NCBI RefSeq assembly: GCF_037975245.1
Contig: NC_092572.1
Span: forward strand, 6,713,501 to 6,777,500
Length of the DNA: 64,000 bases
Source: Apostichopus japonicus
Lineage: Eukaryota; Echinodermata; Holothuroidea; Aspidochirotida; Stichopodidae
Direction: 5' to 3'
Below, in pieces: positions 13,694-24,010 of the stretch (position 1 is its first letter; every line of letters begins with the position of its first letter). The notes beneath the pieces were generated by a model, which saw only the letters and a program-made list of their open reading frames with translations, did no database searches and had not been told where the DNA came from. The position numbers were made by a program, and so were the translations under genes.

Positions 13694-14014
13694 TACCACC
13701 TACAATGAAGTTGCAAATCAACGGCCATGAAACCAATGCGACTGTCTTCCTTGCAAATAGAACACACGTGAACTTCACGTGTTATGCTGAAGACTCAATG
13801 CCAAAAGCAAATATTTCCTGGAAATGTGACAGAAAAACTTGTAAAGGCTCTCCACGGAATGATTTGCATGAAAAGTTGAACAATGCGAGTCGCGAATTGT
13901 TCACCACAAGTTCAACAATCGACTACACGGCAACGCGGAACGAAGATGTCATTTGCACTGTTGGAATGTATGGGAACAGAAACTGGAGCAAAAGTGTAAA
14001 AATCTCTGTATTTG
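13694..14014 (+). CDS. Gene A exon 4, Ig domain 3
   Basis: A phase 1-1 exon of 321 bases with a CCTAACAG acceptor and a GTAACG donor. VNFTCYAEDSMPKANISWKC has the first Cys and the Trp, and NEDVICTVG the second Cys. Sequons include NFT, NIS, NAS and NWS. The paralogous exon in B is 6 bases longer (two extra codons near the KTC motif). Confidence 0.9.
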
Positions 14015-14259
14015 GTAACGAAATATTTTGTTTTATATGTTACAGGTTTAATGTTGGTTTGGTAATCTCTCTAAAGTGTAAATTTGTGTTTCTTTCCGTA
14101 ACTAGTTTGACATCATATGATTCCTTGAAAAATATTTATCAAGGTTTCCTTGTTAACTATGTCATTTTTACACTGTGTACAAGAAGCCTCACAGAGTGTT
14201 CTGCTGGTAGCCCGCATCATTAATTACTTTTATCCTTATCTTCTAAGTGTTAATCTACA

Positions 14260-14800
14260 ATAGCTCCAAAGCTTATGTATACATTTTTTATCGATGTAAG
14301 TCGAGCACGCAAAATGCTGACTATTGTGCACACTCTTATCACCTCCAGGTTTGACTACTGTAACAGCCTCTTGATTGAATCCGTATGAACAAATCACTAA
14401 CCACCAGACCTCCAAATGTTCAACACACCTCAGCATGTATAATTGTCAAACACAAGAAATATGACTCTGTCACAAGAACTCAGTTCTCTTCACTGGCTTC
14501 CTGTACTTCAAAGTACTTGTTTTAATGTACAAAGCTTACTATAGGAGTCGCCAACTTATATCTCGGGCTAACTCCTGGTACAACCTTCACGTAGACAGCT
14601 TAGATCCTCTTCCTCTCATAAATGTCATTGTACCCAAAACTCACAGACTGCAGTTTACTGATCGTTCTTTCATCTTGTTTCGGTCGCAAAGAGTTTAAGT
14701 GTCTTCCAACCCGTATCGAAAAGGCCCAGACTATTGATATTTCCAGAAACTGATAAAACATTACTTGCTAGAACAAGCATACAATAGTTAATGTCATGTA
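14260..14800 (+). mobile_element. Decayed CR1/L2-like LINE RT fragment in intron 4 (A)
   Basis: Translation in shifting + frames gives the C-terminal RT signature of CR1/L2 LINEs: FDYCNSL, LHWLPV, VLMYKAYYRS, and a C-terminal stretch resembling R-L-x-x-x-D-R-S-F. Stops and frameshifts are many. A related, longer remnant sits at the same intron position in copy B (42596-43720), so the insertion predates the duplication. Confidence 0.72.
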
Positions 14801-15168
14801 GCTGTCTCATTGCACTTTTAAACAACTCTTTATTGGCGCTACAAAAATGTTTCTGATTGATTGATGATGAAAAGCAAGCAAATGAAGGCCTGATTAACTA
14901 ATACTTTGTCTGCTTCAAACACGTTTCAATACTGATACCTAATATTCGTTGCTAACCAAGTTTTCTTTTAACTTTTTATGTTGATTTCAATATAAACATC
15001 ACTTTATGAAATAAAAGCATTGACGTTTCATAAGTATAAATTATTATAGACTCTTAAATGATATTCCTTCTTTTATGGTTTTCGACAATATAAATTTAAT
15101 GTTGAGTCACTTTGGATTGAATTTCCTATGATAAATGTAGATAATAACAAATTCTGCTTTCTCTAAAG

Positions 15169-15264
15169 GACCCAGTAACAATATGTTAGTGCATCTTGTT
15201 ATAATTCTAACTGGTGGCGTTTTCTTAACAGGATGTCTGTCAATCATTTGGAACAAACTTTGTT
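15169..15264 (+). CDS. Gene A exon 5, transmembrane segment
   Basis: A 96-base exon between a CTCTAAAG acceptor and a GTAAGT donor. It encodes GPSNNMLVHLVIILTG followed by more hydrophobic residues and then IIWNKLC, a single membrane-spanning helix with a basic cytoplasmic end. Open in both copies. Confidence 0.88.
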
Positions 15265-16068
15265 GTAAGTATATGTAGTTTCAAGCAAACGTTTAATAAA
15301 ATTGTCCTACATTCAGCGTGATTTTACACAATTTGTTTTAATTTACATTCTTTCGTTCTTACATTTGAAAACATTGAATAGGCTAAGATTTATTTTACTA
15401 AGAAACCACAACCAATTAAATAAAACTAAAAACGAATTTTATACTATGACACTGTACTAGTGACGGACACGTTTACGGTAATTTTTTATTCATAGTTTGC
15501 CAAAACATCGGGAATGGAAACATAAACGAAGAACTTTCATTAAAAGTAAAATACGCAGTAAATTGAAATACTTTTAAAATGTAACAAAATTTGGCATGAC
15601 GTGTAATGTAGATATGGTGTTCATATTACTGTATTATTGGGAGATGAAGAATAGGAATATACCAATCATTTCAATTTAAAGTTCTTAAGAATCTTTAGAA
15701 ACATTAGAGAGTTGATATAAAGTGTTCTGATTGTTCATTTAAGCGCATAGAACAACTTTACTGTTCGTGTAAGTTTACCGTGATTCCCGTTCTGTGTCAG
15801 TATTCGTTCGTTCCTTTTCAATCCTTAGTTTTAATAATTTATTTCAGGATTGTATTCCAATGTACTAGACATCGAAAATACTATTTCCTTTAATTTTATT
15901 TTAATTTAATCAATTAAACGGAATAATATCCAACAATTGTCTGCACCTTATTCAACTTATATACGGTGCCTATATCATTTAAAATTTCATTTCAGGTTTA
16001 ATGTATATATATATATCTTTATCATAGATTTCAACCAATTTGTCAGTCAACGAACTTTTTTTGTTCAG

Positions 16069-16169
16069 AAACGGGGAGACCTCCCTAGATAACCGCTATA
16101 CACACGTTGCAATGAGTTCAAGAGAATTGTCTCCAACTCAATCGAACAGTGCCGAGCCTTTTAATATTG
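16069..16169 (+). CDS. Gene A exon 6, juxtamembrane
   Basis: The region after TTGTTCAG reads NGETSLDNRYTHVAMSS and ends EPFNIG at a GTAATT donor; gene B has the same layout. The frame continues correctly into exon 7 (phase 1), but entry from exon 5 needs phase 2 if the acceptor is at 16068, which does not fit the phase-1 end of exon 5. A micro-exon or another acceptor is needed. Confidence 0.6.
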
Positions 16170-16646
16170 GTAATTACTTCCATAGTTTTTCATTTTGTGA
16201 TATTGGACACTTAGATGAGTATTGTTTTAATGCAAATATACACTTTATGCCCTGTGTCCAATTTGAGTACTGTCTCATAAAGTTCAAATAACTTTGGAGT
16301 TGCGTTGTGTTATCTCAAGCAACTGTTTATACCGTCAATGAAAAAACCCAGAAAAGTTTACAAAATAAAGAGGAATCACAAATAGTCATGAACTCTGGTG
16401 ACAAATCCATATTTTGATTCAAATATTCATCAATATTCTTTAAACATGCAAAATAATTAATGGTTAAACCTTATTGAATGAAATGTTGTTTATCCTGTTG
16501 AATAAAATGGTAGTTTCCTTTAAGTTGAATGAATGTTGTGACATTCAAAGAAGTTGGCAATCAACTATGTAGGCCTTAGTATTCAACAGTAAGAAATGCA
16601 AACCCATAGATATTCAAATAAATGGCAACATATATTTATACTACAG

Positions 16647-16829
16647 GACAAAGTAGACAAGAGAAAAGAAATTAAAATCGTAAGAACGAACGAAAATATT
16701 TGAGTGACGACGATTTTAAGTTAAGTTTCCAACTTTCTGGGGAAGGCACAATGACGTACTGGGAAGCAACCCTCTTGTCTGGGGACAGCTCATCAAGCTT
16801 TACCAAAGTCATCGCTAAATCTGTGTTAG
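16647..16829 (+). pseudogene. Gene A exon 7, kinase N-lobe, nonsense codon
   Basis: 183 bases, aligned codon by codon with exon 7 of gene B. The tenth codon counting the split first one is TAA (16673-16675) where gene B has CAA (Gln). Beyond it the frame stays open and contains the beta-3 Lys motif VIAKS, with a degenerate glycine loop GEGTMTYWEA. Confidence 0.87.
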
Positions 16830-17259
16830 GTAGCGCACAATCTGTGACTTTTTACTACAAGGCTAAACGTCAGCAGCAGCAAGTGCAATCAATAGTATGA
16901 TTTTTGAGTTTTATGAGGTTTTACACTTCAAATTCATATTGACGAGAATATCCATTTGAAGGTTAAAGTAACGTCAATGAGATAAGAGATCAATTACACA
17001 CATAATGAATAAATTACCTGATTACGTATCCTAAGTCAAAGTATATGCATATGGTACTATTGTCTACATATCAAAATGTATGTCTATAAGTCAGAGTAGA
17101 ACGTATAACTACTCCTCTCTGCACCTAAATATAATGTAACACTACCAAAAGAGAGGCTCAACAAAACGTATTCGATACATTTGCGTAGTTAAAGCCTTGA
17201 ATGTTAGACACATTTAAATATCTTTAAAGACATATAGGTTACTTTCTATTTTTGTACAG

Positions 17260-17369
17260 AAAATGTGCGAATGAAAGAAATACTTAACTTTCGAACTTTG
17301 GCAAGCACTGTTATCAGGTTGCAAACACAAAAAACATCGTTGAAGTTCTGGGAAATTTCCTTGAAGACG
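17260..17369 (+). pseudogene. Gene A exon 8, alpha-C helix, 1-base deletion
   Basis: 110 bases against 111 in gene B; the missing base lies in the A-rich stretch near 17321-17337, just before the alpha-C/beta-4 motif that reads ENIVEVLG in gene B. Splice sites (GTACAG and GTAAGT) are kept. Confidence 0.83.
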
Positions 17370-17588
17370 GTAAGTATTCCTGGCCGTTTACATTACTCGA
17401 TATATCATTTTGAGTTGACCTTGATATGGTATACACATCTGTACATAAATGAGACTTGGAACTTAGTCTACAATTTGATTTTGATAATTTTCTTGTTGTA
17501 AGATATGGCCTCATAGTTCTCATTCGGCACAAATAATTATGTGTCATAGCACAATAAAAATCATCAACTATATGGAACTCTTTTCCAG

Positions 17589-17755
17589 TGCCATATTTTA
17601 TTTACCAAGAGTATATCGAAACGGGAACATTAAAGAACTTTTTGATGTCCGGTAGTTCATATAAAGTGGCTCTACCGAAGTACGAGAAAAACGTACAGCT
17701 AACCACATTTGCTGCTGATGTTTGCGAAGGAATGTACGTTCTTGCCAAGCAAAAT
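17589..17755 (+). pseudogene. Gene A exon 9, hinge to alpha-E
   Basis: 167 bases, open in the family frame: VPYFIYQEYIETGTLKNF (beta-5, hinge, alpha-D), then FAADVCEGMYVLAKQN (alpha-E). Splice sites are conserved with gene B. The exon is intact in itself but lies downstream of the lesions in exons 7 and 8. Confidence 0.85.
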
Positions 17756-18152
17756 GTAAGAGTACAGTATTTCATTATGTTTGTATGTTTCATTGTTCGT
17801 CTTGATTTGTTTAATGAACAGATTTCATAACATATTATTTTTTTTTAAAGAAATTTCTCCTATAGATCCAGAAAGGTTAGAAATAGTTTACTTTTATATT
17901 CATACATATGCAAAATGATGCAGCTGGGCTGGTGTGCCCCGCTATCGTTGGGCTTGTAACTTCAAATTTTAAACGTGGTCTTTTCCAAAGGTGTCCATGG
18001 TCGTGTGAAGCGAGGTTGGGGTGCCTTTCAAACATCATAAGTGTTTCAAACTACTATGTTCAAAGTGTATGTTATCTAGTATTTTCGAGTGAAGTAAGTT
18101 AGGACCGATATGATATGAAAGTGAAATTCAACTCTCATGTTACATTTGACAG

Positions 18153-18270
18153 GTGTTCTAGGACAGGATCAGCTAGGAAAGCACTACTCAGTTCTTCAGG
18201 AAGATGTAAACTGTATGATTTCTGGCCTGCAGACTTAGCCACAGATGTTATAAACCACATTCTAACAAAG
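18153..18270 (+). pseudogene. Gene A exon 10, catalytic loop deleted
   Basis: Aligned with 47525-47644 of gene B from SARKALLSS onward, through KLYDFWPADLATDV to ILTK and the GTACTT donor. The upstream part of the B exon (acceptor, YRHPVL) is missing. The two AG acceptors available (18151-18152 and 18165-18166) give exon lengths of 118 and 104 bases, neither compatible with the phase-0 end of exon 9. DFW is retained. Confidence 0.78.
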
Positions 18271-18325
18271 GTACTTCACATTGCTAACCAGTAACATGTC
18301 TCGTTGGAGGTAAACGTTTCATGTG

Positions 18326-18600
18326 TATTACGAAATGTAACATTATATAAAGAAATTACATTTAGTGAAAATGAACTTACGATCTTTTTTAAATTTACTT
18401 CCGTATGTACATTAACAACTTTATAAGTTTGTAGGCAATTGTACTAACTCTGATCAAAAATATGGGTTTTACCAGATGCAACATCATATAAAGAAAGTAA
18501 ATTTAGTGAAAATGAACTTACTACCATTTTAAATTTACTTCCGTATGTCCATTGACAACTTTATAAGTTTGTAGGCAATTGCACTACCTCTAATAAAAAA
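18326..18600. repeat. Local tandem duplication in intron 10 of gene A
   Basis: Two units of about 145-150 bases in direct order, both containing TTTAGTGAAAATGAACTTAC and ending in a stretch with TTTGTAGGCAATTG. Copy B has only one diverged version (near 47720-47800), so the duplication is specific to A. Confidence 0.75.
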
Positions 18601-18762
18601 AATATGAGTTAGCTTAATAATTACGCTAACTAGGAAAATGCAAATCTCATTTACTTATGACAAAGCAGTCATATGTAGGGTTTCATGCACAATCACGTGG
18701 TATATGTGACACAATATGTATTTGCTATGTTCACAAACAACTTATTTTTTCTTCTTGCTCAG

Positions 18763-18874
18763 AAAATTCCACCAATAGCATGGCTTGCTCCTGAGATAGT
18801 CTTTATTGGTAATTAGTTGGAGAAGTCAGACGTTTGGAGTTTTGGCGTTGTCTTGTGGGAAATCTTCTCTTTAG
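18763..18874 (+). pseudogene. Gene A exon 11, APE/alpha-F, nonsense codon
   Basis: 112 bases reading [11 protein letters not shown], then a TAG at 18814-18816 where gene B has a Tyr codon, then [16 protein letters not shown]. The APE and DVWSFG motifs are otherwise intact. Confidence 0.88.
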
Positions 18875-19171
18875 GTGTGCTTAAAAGTTAATTTGCTTAA
18901 GTATGTTAAAGTTTATCACAAAATGGAACTTAAGAGAGACTCAACTATATCATATTATATTTTATGCAACACCTAATTGTTTTCTGGTCATTTGATTGGT
19001 CAGTTGCTCGTTGATTGCATGCAAAATCCGCTCTATTCCACTCTATGAAATAGAACCATGGGTTATACTTTTTTAGTAGCACTTTTTTCAATAGTCAGAG
19101 AGCAGAGAAACCTGTTTGTTCAAAACAATATGTGCATGAGTGCATTTTACCCATCTTAATATAAAATGTTA

Positions 19172-19349
19172 TATAAAACAAATAATGAATGGTTTCCATT
19201 CGTGCAATAGTGCAAAAGTTTCATTCGTTGAAAGATGTAATTAGTTCCATTCAACTCGGCTGCGCCTCATTGAATGGAACAAATAACATATTTCAACTCA
19301 TGAAATATTTGCCATATTGCATTCATAACCATTCATTATTTGTATAATA
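19172..19349. mobile_element. Foldback (MITE-like) element in intron 11 of gene A
   Basis: Two imperfect inverted arms of about 82-84 bases (19172-19255 and 19268-19349), both containing ACAAATAATGAATGGTT at their outer ends and TTCCATTCAA at the inner ends, around a short GC-rich centre TCGGCTGCGCCT. Copy B lacks it. The inserted segment may be larger, starting near 18955, because that stretch is also absent from B. Confidence 0.78.
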
Positions 19350-19605
19350 TGATATTATAGTTTGTGGAATATGAAACCGTATATAACACCACGTAAACTG
19401 ACATTGTATGAGATTTTGTGGTGTAAATTGCAATGTTCTTTTGTATTGATAGTATATTGAATAAAAGAGGAATGTAACCTTTATTTAAACTGCTGAATTG
19501 TTAAAAAATGTGCGGTATTAAGCCACATGCATAGTATATCAGATACGAAGAATGCAATTTCAATCGGCAGTTGAACAAAAAGTGAAATGGATTTAATATT
19601 TCTAG

Positions 19606-19702
19606 GGGAAACACCATTTGGAGGTCTAACCTGTACTGAGATCGAAAACAAGTTGAGACGTAAGGAAACTTTGGAACAACCAATGGCGTGTGCAGGAGGA
19701 AT
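19606..19702 (+). pseudogene. Gene A exon 12, alpha-G, with GC donor
   Basis: 97 bases: GETPFGGLTCTEIENKL and then EQPMACAGG. Ending the exon before GCAAGT (GC at 19703-19704) gives phase 2, which is what the next exon needs; using the GT two bases further on (GTATAA) would put exon 13 out of frame. Confidence 0.72.
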
Positions 19703-19995
19703 GCAAGTATAATTTCTTGTCATGCGATAAAAGAGAATATTAAGAAATGTCTTAAAGGGAGGTGACTCCCCTCTCCAATAAAACTATTATGTGACAATTA
19801 ACTTGAAACTATACCAAAAAGGCCTACAAACCATGTAAAGCGCTAACATAAATATGCTTTTATAAATAATAAATAAGTCTGGTTAGGGAAGTACATTTAT
19901 CAGAAAAACCTATATGACAAAGAAGATCATGTATGATCTTTTATGTTTAAGAGTAAATATAATGTATTCTAGTGGAAATTTTTCTCTTTCTTTAG

Positions 19996-20098
19996 ATTTG
20001 GTGCTATTTTATCGATGTGGAATCCAACAATAGACAAACGACCATCTTTCGAGAGTCTACAGATGACTCTTCAAGGATATTTGAATGACATGAGACTA
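19996..20098 (+). pseudogene. Gene A exon 13, kinase C-lobe end
   Basis: 103 bases after a TTTAG acceptor: FGAILSMWNPTIDKRPSF, then LQMTLQGYLNDMRL, then a GTAAGA donor. WNPTIDKRPSF is the usual RTK alpha-H/alpha-I motif. Clear similarity to copy B ends just after this exon. Confidence 0.85.
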
Positions 20099-23000
20099 GT
20101 AAGATTGATATAAATGTTATCATTACACATACACACTTCCTATATATTATACTGACAATATCTTTTCATTGTATGGCAAAAGTGCAAACATACTGATAGA
20201 AATAAATCACTGGATGTCACCTTTGTATACTGCCTGATGCAATTGTGGTTTCGAGACTCACTTTGTCCTATAATCGATTCATATTGTTAGTCTCCTTTCC
20301 TTGCTGCCTTAACAGATTGTGGCTTTTTTACTCAATATGACAAAAGTCATTATTCCAGTAATTTGATAACACTAATGTAGCACCGATGAAATGACAAATA
20401 GCAGGTTTGATTTTTATTCTTGTAACGAAACTACCAAGAGAATGGGACAGGGCAGGAGCTAGGTTGACTAAGCTATAGCAGCTTGAACTCTGTATTTCCT
20501 AATGTAACTGTAGGTTCATATTACGTTTTTAATTATCAGTAGCGTTACTTATTCTTCCTTATCCGCCTTGGCTCACATGCCTTTCTCGGTTGATTGTGAG
20601 TATAAAACCTCATTGGAAGTAAAAAAAAGTACAAATAAATTATATATAAATTCTAAAATCAAGTCACTAATTTGAGAGGTTCTTCATGTGCTTGTTTGTC
20701 AGTATTGGCGAGTATTAGATAAAGACTTGCTTGGAGATGTACAACACTTCTCAACTATATTTGCCTCATATAAACATATACCTTAGCCGAAAGTTGGAAC
20801 AGTACTGCGTTTATTTTCTTGTGATTATGTACAAAGAAAACGTGATCTTAATGGTACACATTCCAATTCAATATAGCAAACTTTCAGAATCGTGTCGCGA
20901 CGTGACATTTTATCCAATTCTTCTTTTCATTTGGCAATTCTTCAAAAGCGATGGACTTCGGAGTAGATGTAATGCAGGGGTCTGAAGAACAGTATCAATA
21001 TTGTGAAGCTATGAAATAAAATTCACTTGTCAATGGCTATACCTCAAGCAAGCAAACATTAACTCCACTAATTTCATTCGTTACTTGTTACCATCAGCGA
21101 AAATATCAACACAGTTGCAATGCCACCACAATACGTCCCTTCCAAAGAGAAAACTTGAAAAGTATTTGTAAAAATATATATTGCCGTACTTTGAGAAGGT
21201 TCAATAATTGATTGCATGTACTAGATTTAATGTAAGCTTTCATTTGTAAACATGTCTTCCACGTTATTACTCTTACTTCAAAGAGATATGCTCATACGCT
21301 ACTAAGCAGGCCATTCTAGCTGTTTTGAAATGCTTTAATAAGATTATTTTGTTTTTCTCTCTAAACTATACTTTAAGTATTATGAGGAATATGAAACAGT
21401 ACATTGATAAGAATGCCCCTTTCTTCCCCACCTGTCTCTTAAGCTCCTATTTTTTCAACCTTGCAACTTGGTATTAAGCATATCCAAAACGTTTTCATGT
21501 TTTATAATTGTTCCACATAGGGTTGGGTCTAATGAAAAGCAAACGAAGAAAAAGAATGGTAACTGATGGTGAAAGACCTCTGTTATCTGCTGGAATCATC
21601 TCGACAATACGTTCCATCGGCGTTTTAAACAAATCCCATTGTTTGAATTGTCATGTGAAATATTAAATATTGCTAAACGATCAAAATTGACATTTCTATA
21701 ACTTTTCCAGCTAAATTTGTAAACAGGATAACTCTAAACACTTATTTCACAACCCTATTAACAATTTAACTATTTTGTAACATTGATGTGAATACTGAAA
21801 CAGAGTTAGACATCTCTTTCATATATTCCCTTTCAAGGTATAGTTTTATGTCGATATTTCCAACACATCGGCTTCATGAATTAAACACTAGTCCTTATTA
21901 ATCTAATCAACACTATACAACACCTTAGTGATTTATATAATTTGCCCAAGCAATTGGTTGTTTCAATAAATACATTAATGCGTAAATGTGCATGTTGTAT
22001 TCCGTAAAATTCGATGCGTCCTAACAAACCATTAAAGGCTTGATAGCGATGGTTAATAAAAAAAAAATTATACCTCAGACAGGAGTTACTGAACAAATAT
22101 CTTAAAACCTACTGTGTTTGTTATTTTTAGTATTACCTTATCCCTTTCATTGCATGTGATTTTTTGGTTTGTATTTACTCTACACCAAATGTAAGTCATG
22201 GTATAAAAGTGGTCATTGGGGGGGGGGAGAAGTTATTAATTCACACCAATTCTTTGTTTTCAACCTGTCATGTTTATATATTTCAGTCAAGCCAAAACTA
22301 CCCGCTGAATTCAACTTCCACTTCCTAAGTGAACGTAGGCCTACAATAGAGTAAACACTTGGACAGGATGCGCTATTTAACTTAGTTTTAGCATTGTTTT
22401 TCTGAATTTAGATCTGCTATGTAATTTTTCTGATCAATAAATATCTTAATTTCTATAATTTACTCTGTCAATTATTATCGCTTGTGTTTGGAAATATTTT
22501 GTGTACTTTGTTCTTCCTTCCTTGAGACTTTAGCCATTGCCGCCTCGCCTATTGAGGACATGCGTGAGACAGATATGTTACATACCTAGAAAGCTCCCAA
22601 GATTTAACATGCGTGAATAGTGTGGCAGGCTAATATACTACTGTTCATAAATGTATTTATTACGTCTATGTGTTTTAGGTAGGCCTCTATCAGCTTCATT
22701 GTTAGCCACTATATCAGTGAGCCAATGTTTTACTAATATTGGGCCACTGAATGTACGAATAAACCTGGGCCTTTCTTGCTAACTAGGGGCCGCCACACCT
22801 TTACGGACCACCCACGCTGCTCACCCCCCCCCCCCAATTAGGTATATTTTAGACGTGACGAACAATATTAAAAATACAAACCTACAAATTAATTTATTAA
22901 ACAGCTAGGCTATGGCTACCATCAGAATGCCCTAGCGTGCTTTTATATCTTCACTTACCTGTGTAAAACGATGAATAAAGCAGAGCTTGGAAAGTAACGT

Positions 23001-23260
23001 GAAGTCCATTTTCCCTCTACAAACCGATTTTACACTTTCATTTTAGCAAATCAAATCGTTCTACATTACACGCCAAGTGATGGTGGCGTTCCGCTTACAA
23101 AGTGTCAAGATGGTTCCTTTGGGGAAATGGTCCACCCATGAAAATATTCTTAAAAGGGCCCTGGTATACAGTACACGGAGATCAAAAGTTTCACTATATA
23201 ACAGTTGGACAATACATAATAATTCTCGATGTTCCTCAACTGCCCCATTAGAAACCATAC
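20099..23260. other. 3' flank of gene A, no confident gene
   Basis: No homologue of the last exon of gene B is found here. One weak candidate terminal exon is at 22287-22328. Otherwise AT-rich sequence with short meaningless open frames and a G run near 22219-22229. Confidence 0.5.
22287..22328 (+). CDS. Possible replacement terminal exon of gene A
   Basis: The acceptor ATATTTCAG is followed in phase 0 (the phase in which exon 13 ends) by SSQNYPLNSTSTS and a stop. A polyadenylation hexamer AATAAA follows at 22436-22441. It has no similarity to the acidic tail of gene B. With only 14 codons this could easily be chance. Confidence 0.2.
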   Translation, partial: SSQNYPLNSTSTS

Positions 23261-23261
23261 C

Positions 23262-24010
23262 TGACCAATTCAAATGACCACTACTTCATCAGTTCTTAAA
23301 TTAATTTAACGGGACCTGAAAAAATTACTTGAGGCCCTAATCAAGACTAGCACGCCTTGGATCACCTTATTAATGGGTCATATGAATTCTAAAAACATTG
23401 CAGAAGTGTCTAATAATGCGTCTTGCCCGGTCCAAAGAGTGGTTGACCAATTGAAATGACCACTAAATCATCACTTAATAAAATTAGTGTAACGGGACAA
23501 CGAATAAAATCATTTGGGCCCTAATCAAGACCAGCACGCTTTGGACCACCCAACCAACCTGTAAAGTGAACTCTCAATACATTGTAGAAGGGAACCATAA
23601 TGCGTCTTGTCCGGTCCAAAGAGTGCTTGACCAATTAAAATGACCACTAAATCATAATTTATCAAATTAATATGACGGCACAACGAATGAAAAGGTTTTG
23701 GGCCCTAATCAAGAACAGCACGCCTTGGACCACCCAACCAACCTGTCATATATGAACTCTAAATGCATTGTGCTTCTTGCCCGATCCAAAGAGTGCTTGA
23801 CCAATTGAAATGACCACTAAATCATCAGTACCTAAAACGGGACCACGAAAAAGCATTATGGTCTAATCCATCCAGCACGCCTGGATCACCAAACCGATGG
23901 GTAACATGAACTCTAAGGACATTGTAGAAGAGTACCATAATGCGTTGAACCCGGTCCAAAGAGTGCTTGACCAATTTAAACGACCACTGCATCATCACTT
24001 CTTAAATTAA
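23262..24010. repeat. Satellite array, about 180-bp units, forward
   Basis: Four and a partial unit with a period of about 172-183 bases, each containing TTGACCAATT, AATGACCACT, GCACGCCTTGGAYCACC-like and GGTCCAAAGAGTG segments. Related units lie in opposite orientation at 26120-27170. Unit-to-unit divergence is moderate with small indels. Confidence 0.88.

Larger units (their letters stand above)
10858..20098 (+). pseudogene. Ig-domain receptor kinase-like gene A, degenerate
   Basis: Paralogue of the gene at 37585-50018 with the same exon plan: exons at 10858-10936, 11052-11372, 11854-12126, 13694-14014, 15169-15264, 16069-16169, 16647-16829, 17260-17369, 17589-17755, about 18153-18270, 18763-18874, 19606-19702 and 19996-20098. 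The signal peptide, three Ig exons and membrane exon are open with phase-1 junctions kept. The kinase half is broken: TAA in exon 7 (16673-16675), a 1-base deletion in exon 8 (near 17321-17337), loss of the acceptor and catalytic-loop half of exon 10, and TAG in exon 11 (18814-18816). No counterpart of the last exon of gene B is found. It could be a plain pseudogene, or it could still give a membrane Ig protein truncated after the juxtamembrane region. The kinase features it does retain, such as the DFW motif, match gene B. Confidence 0.87.
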
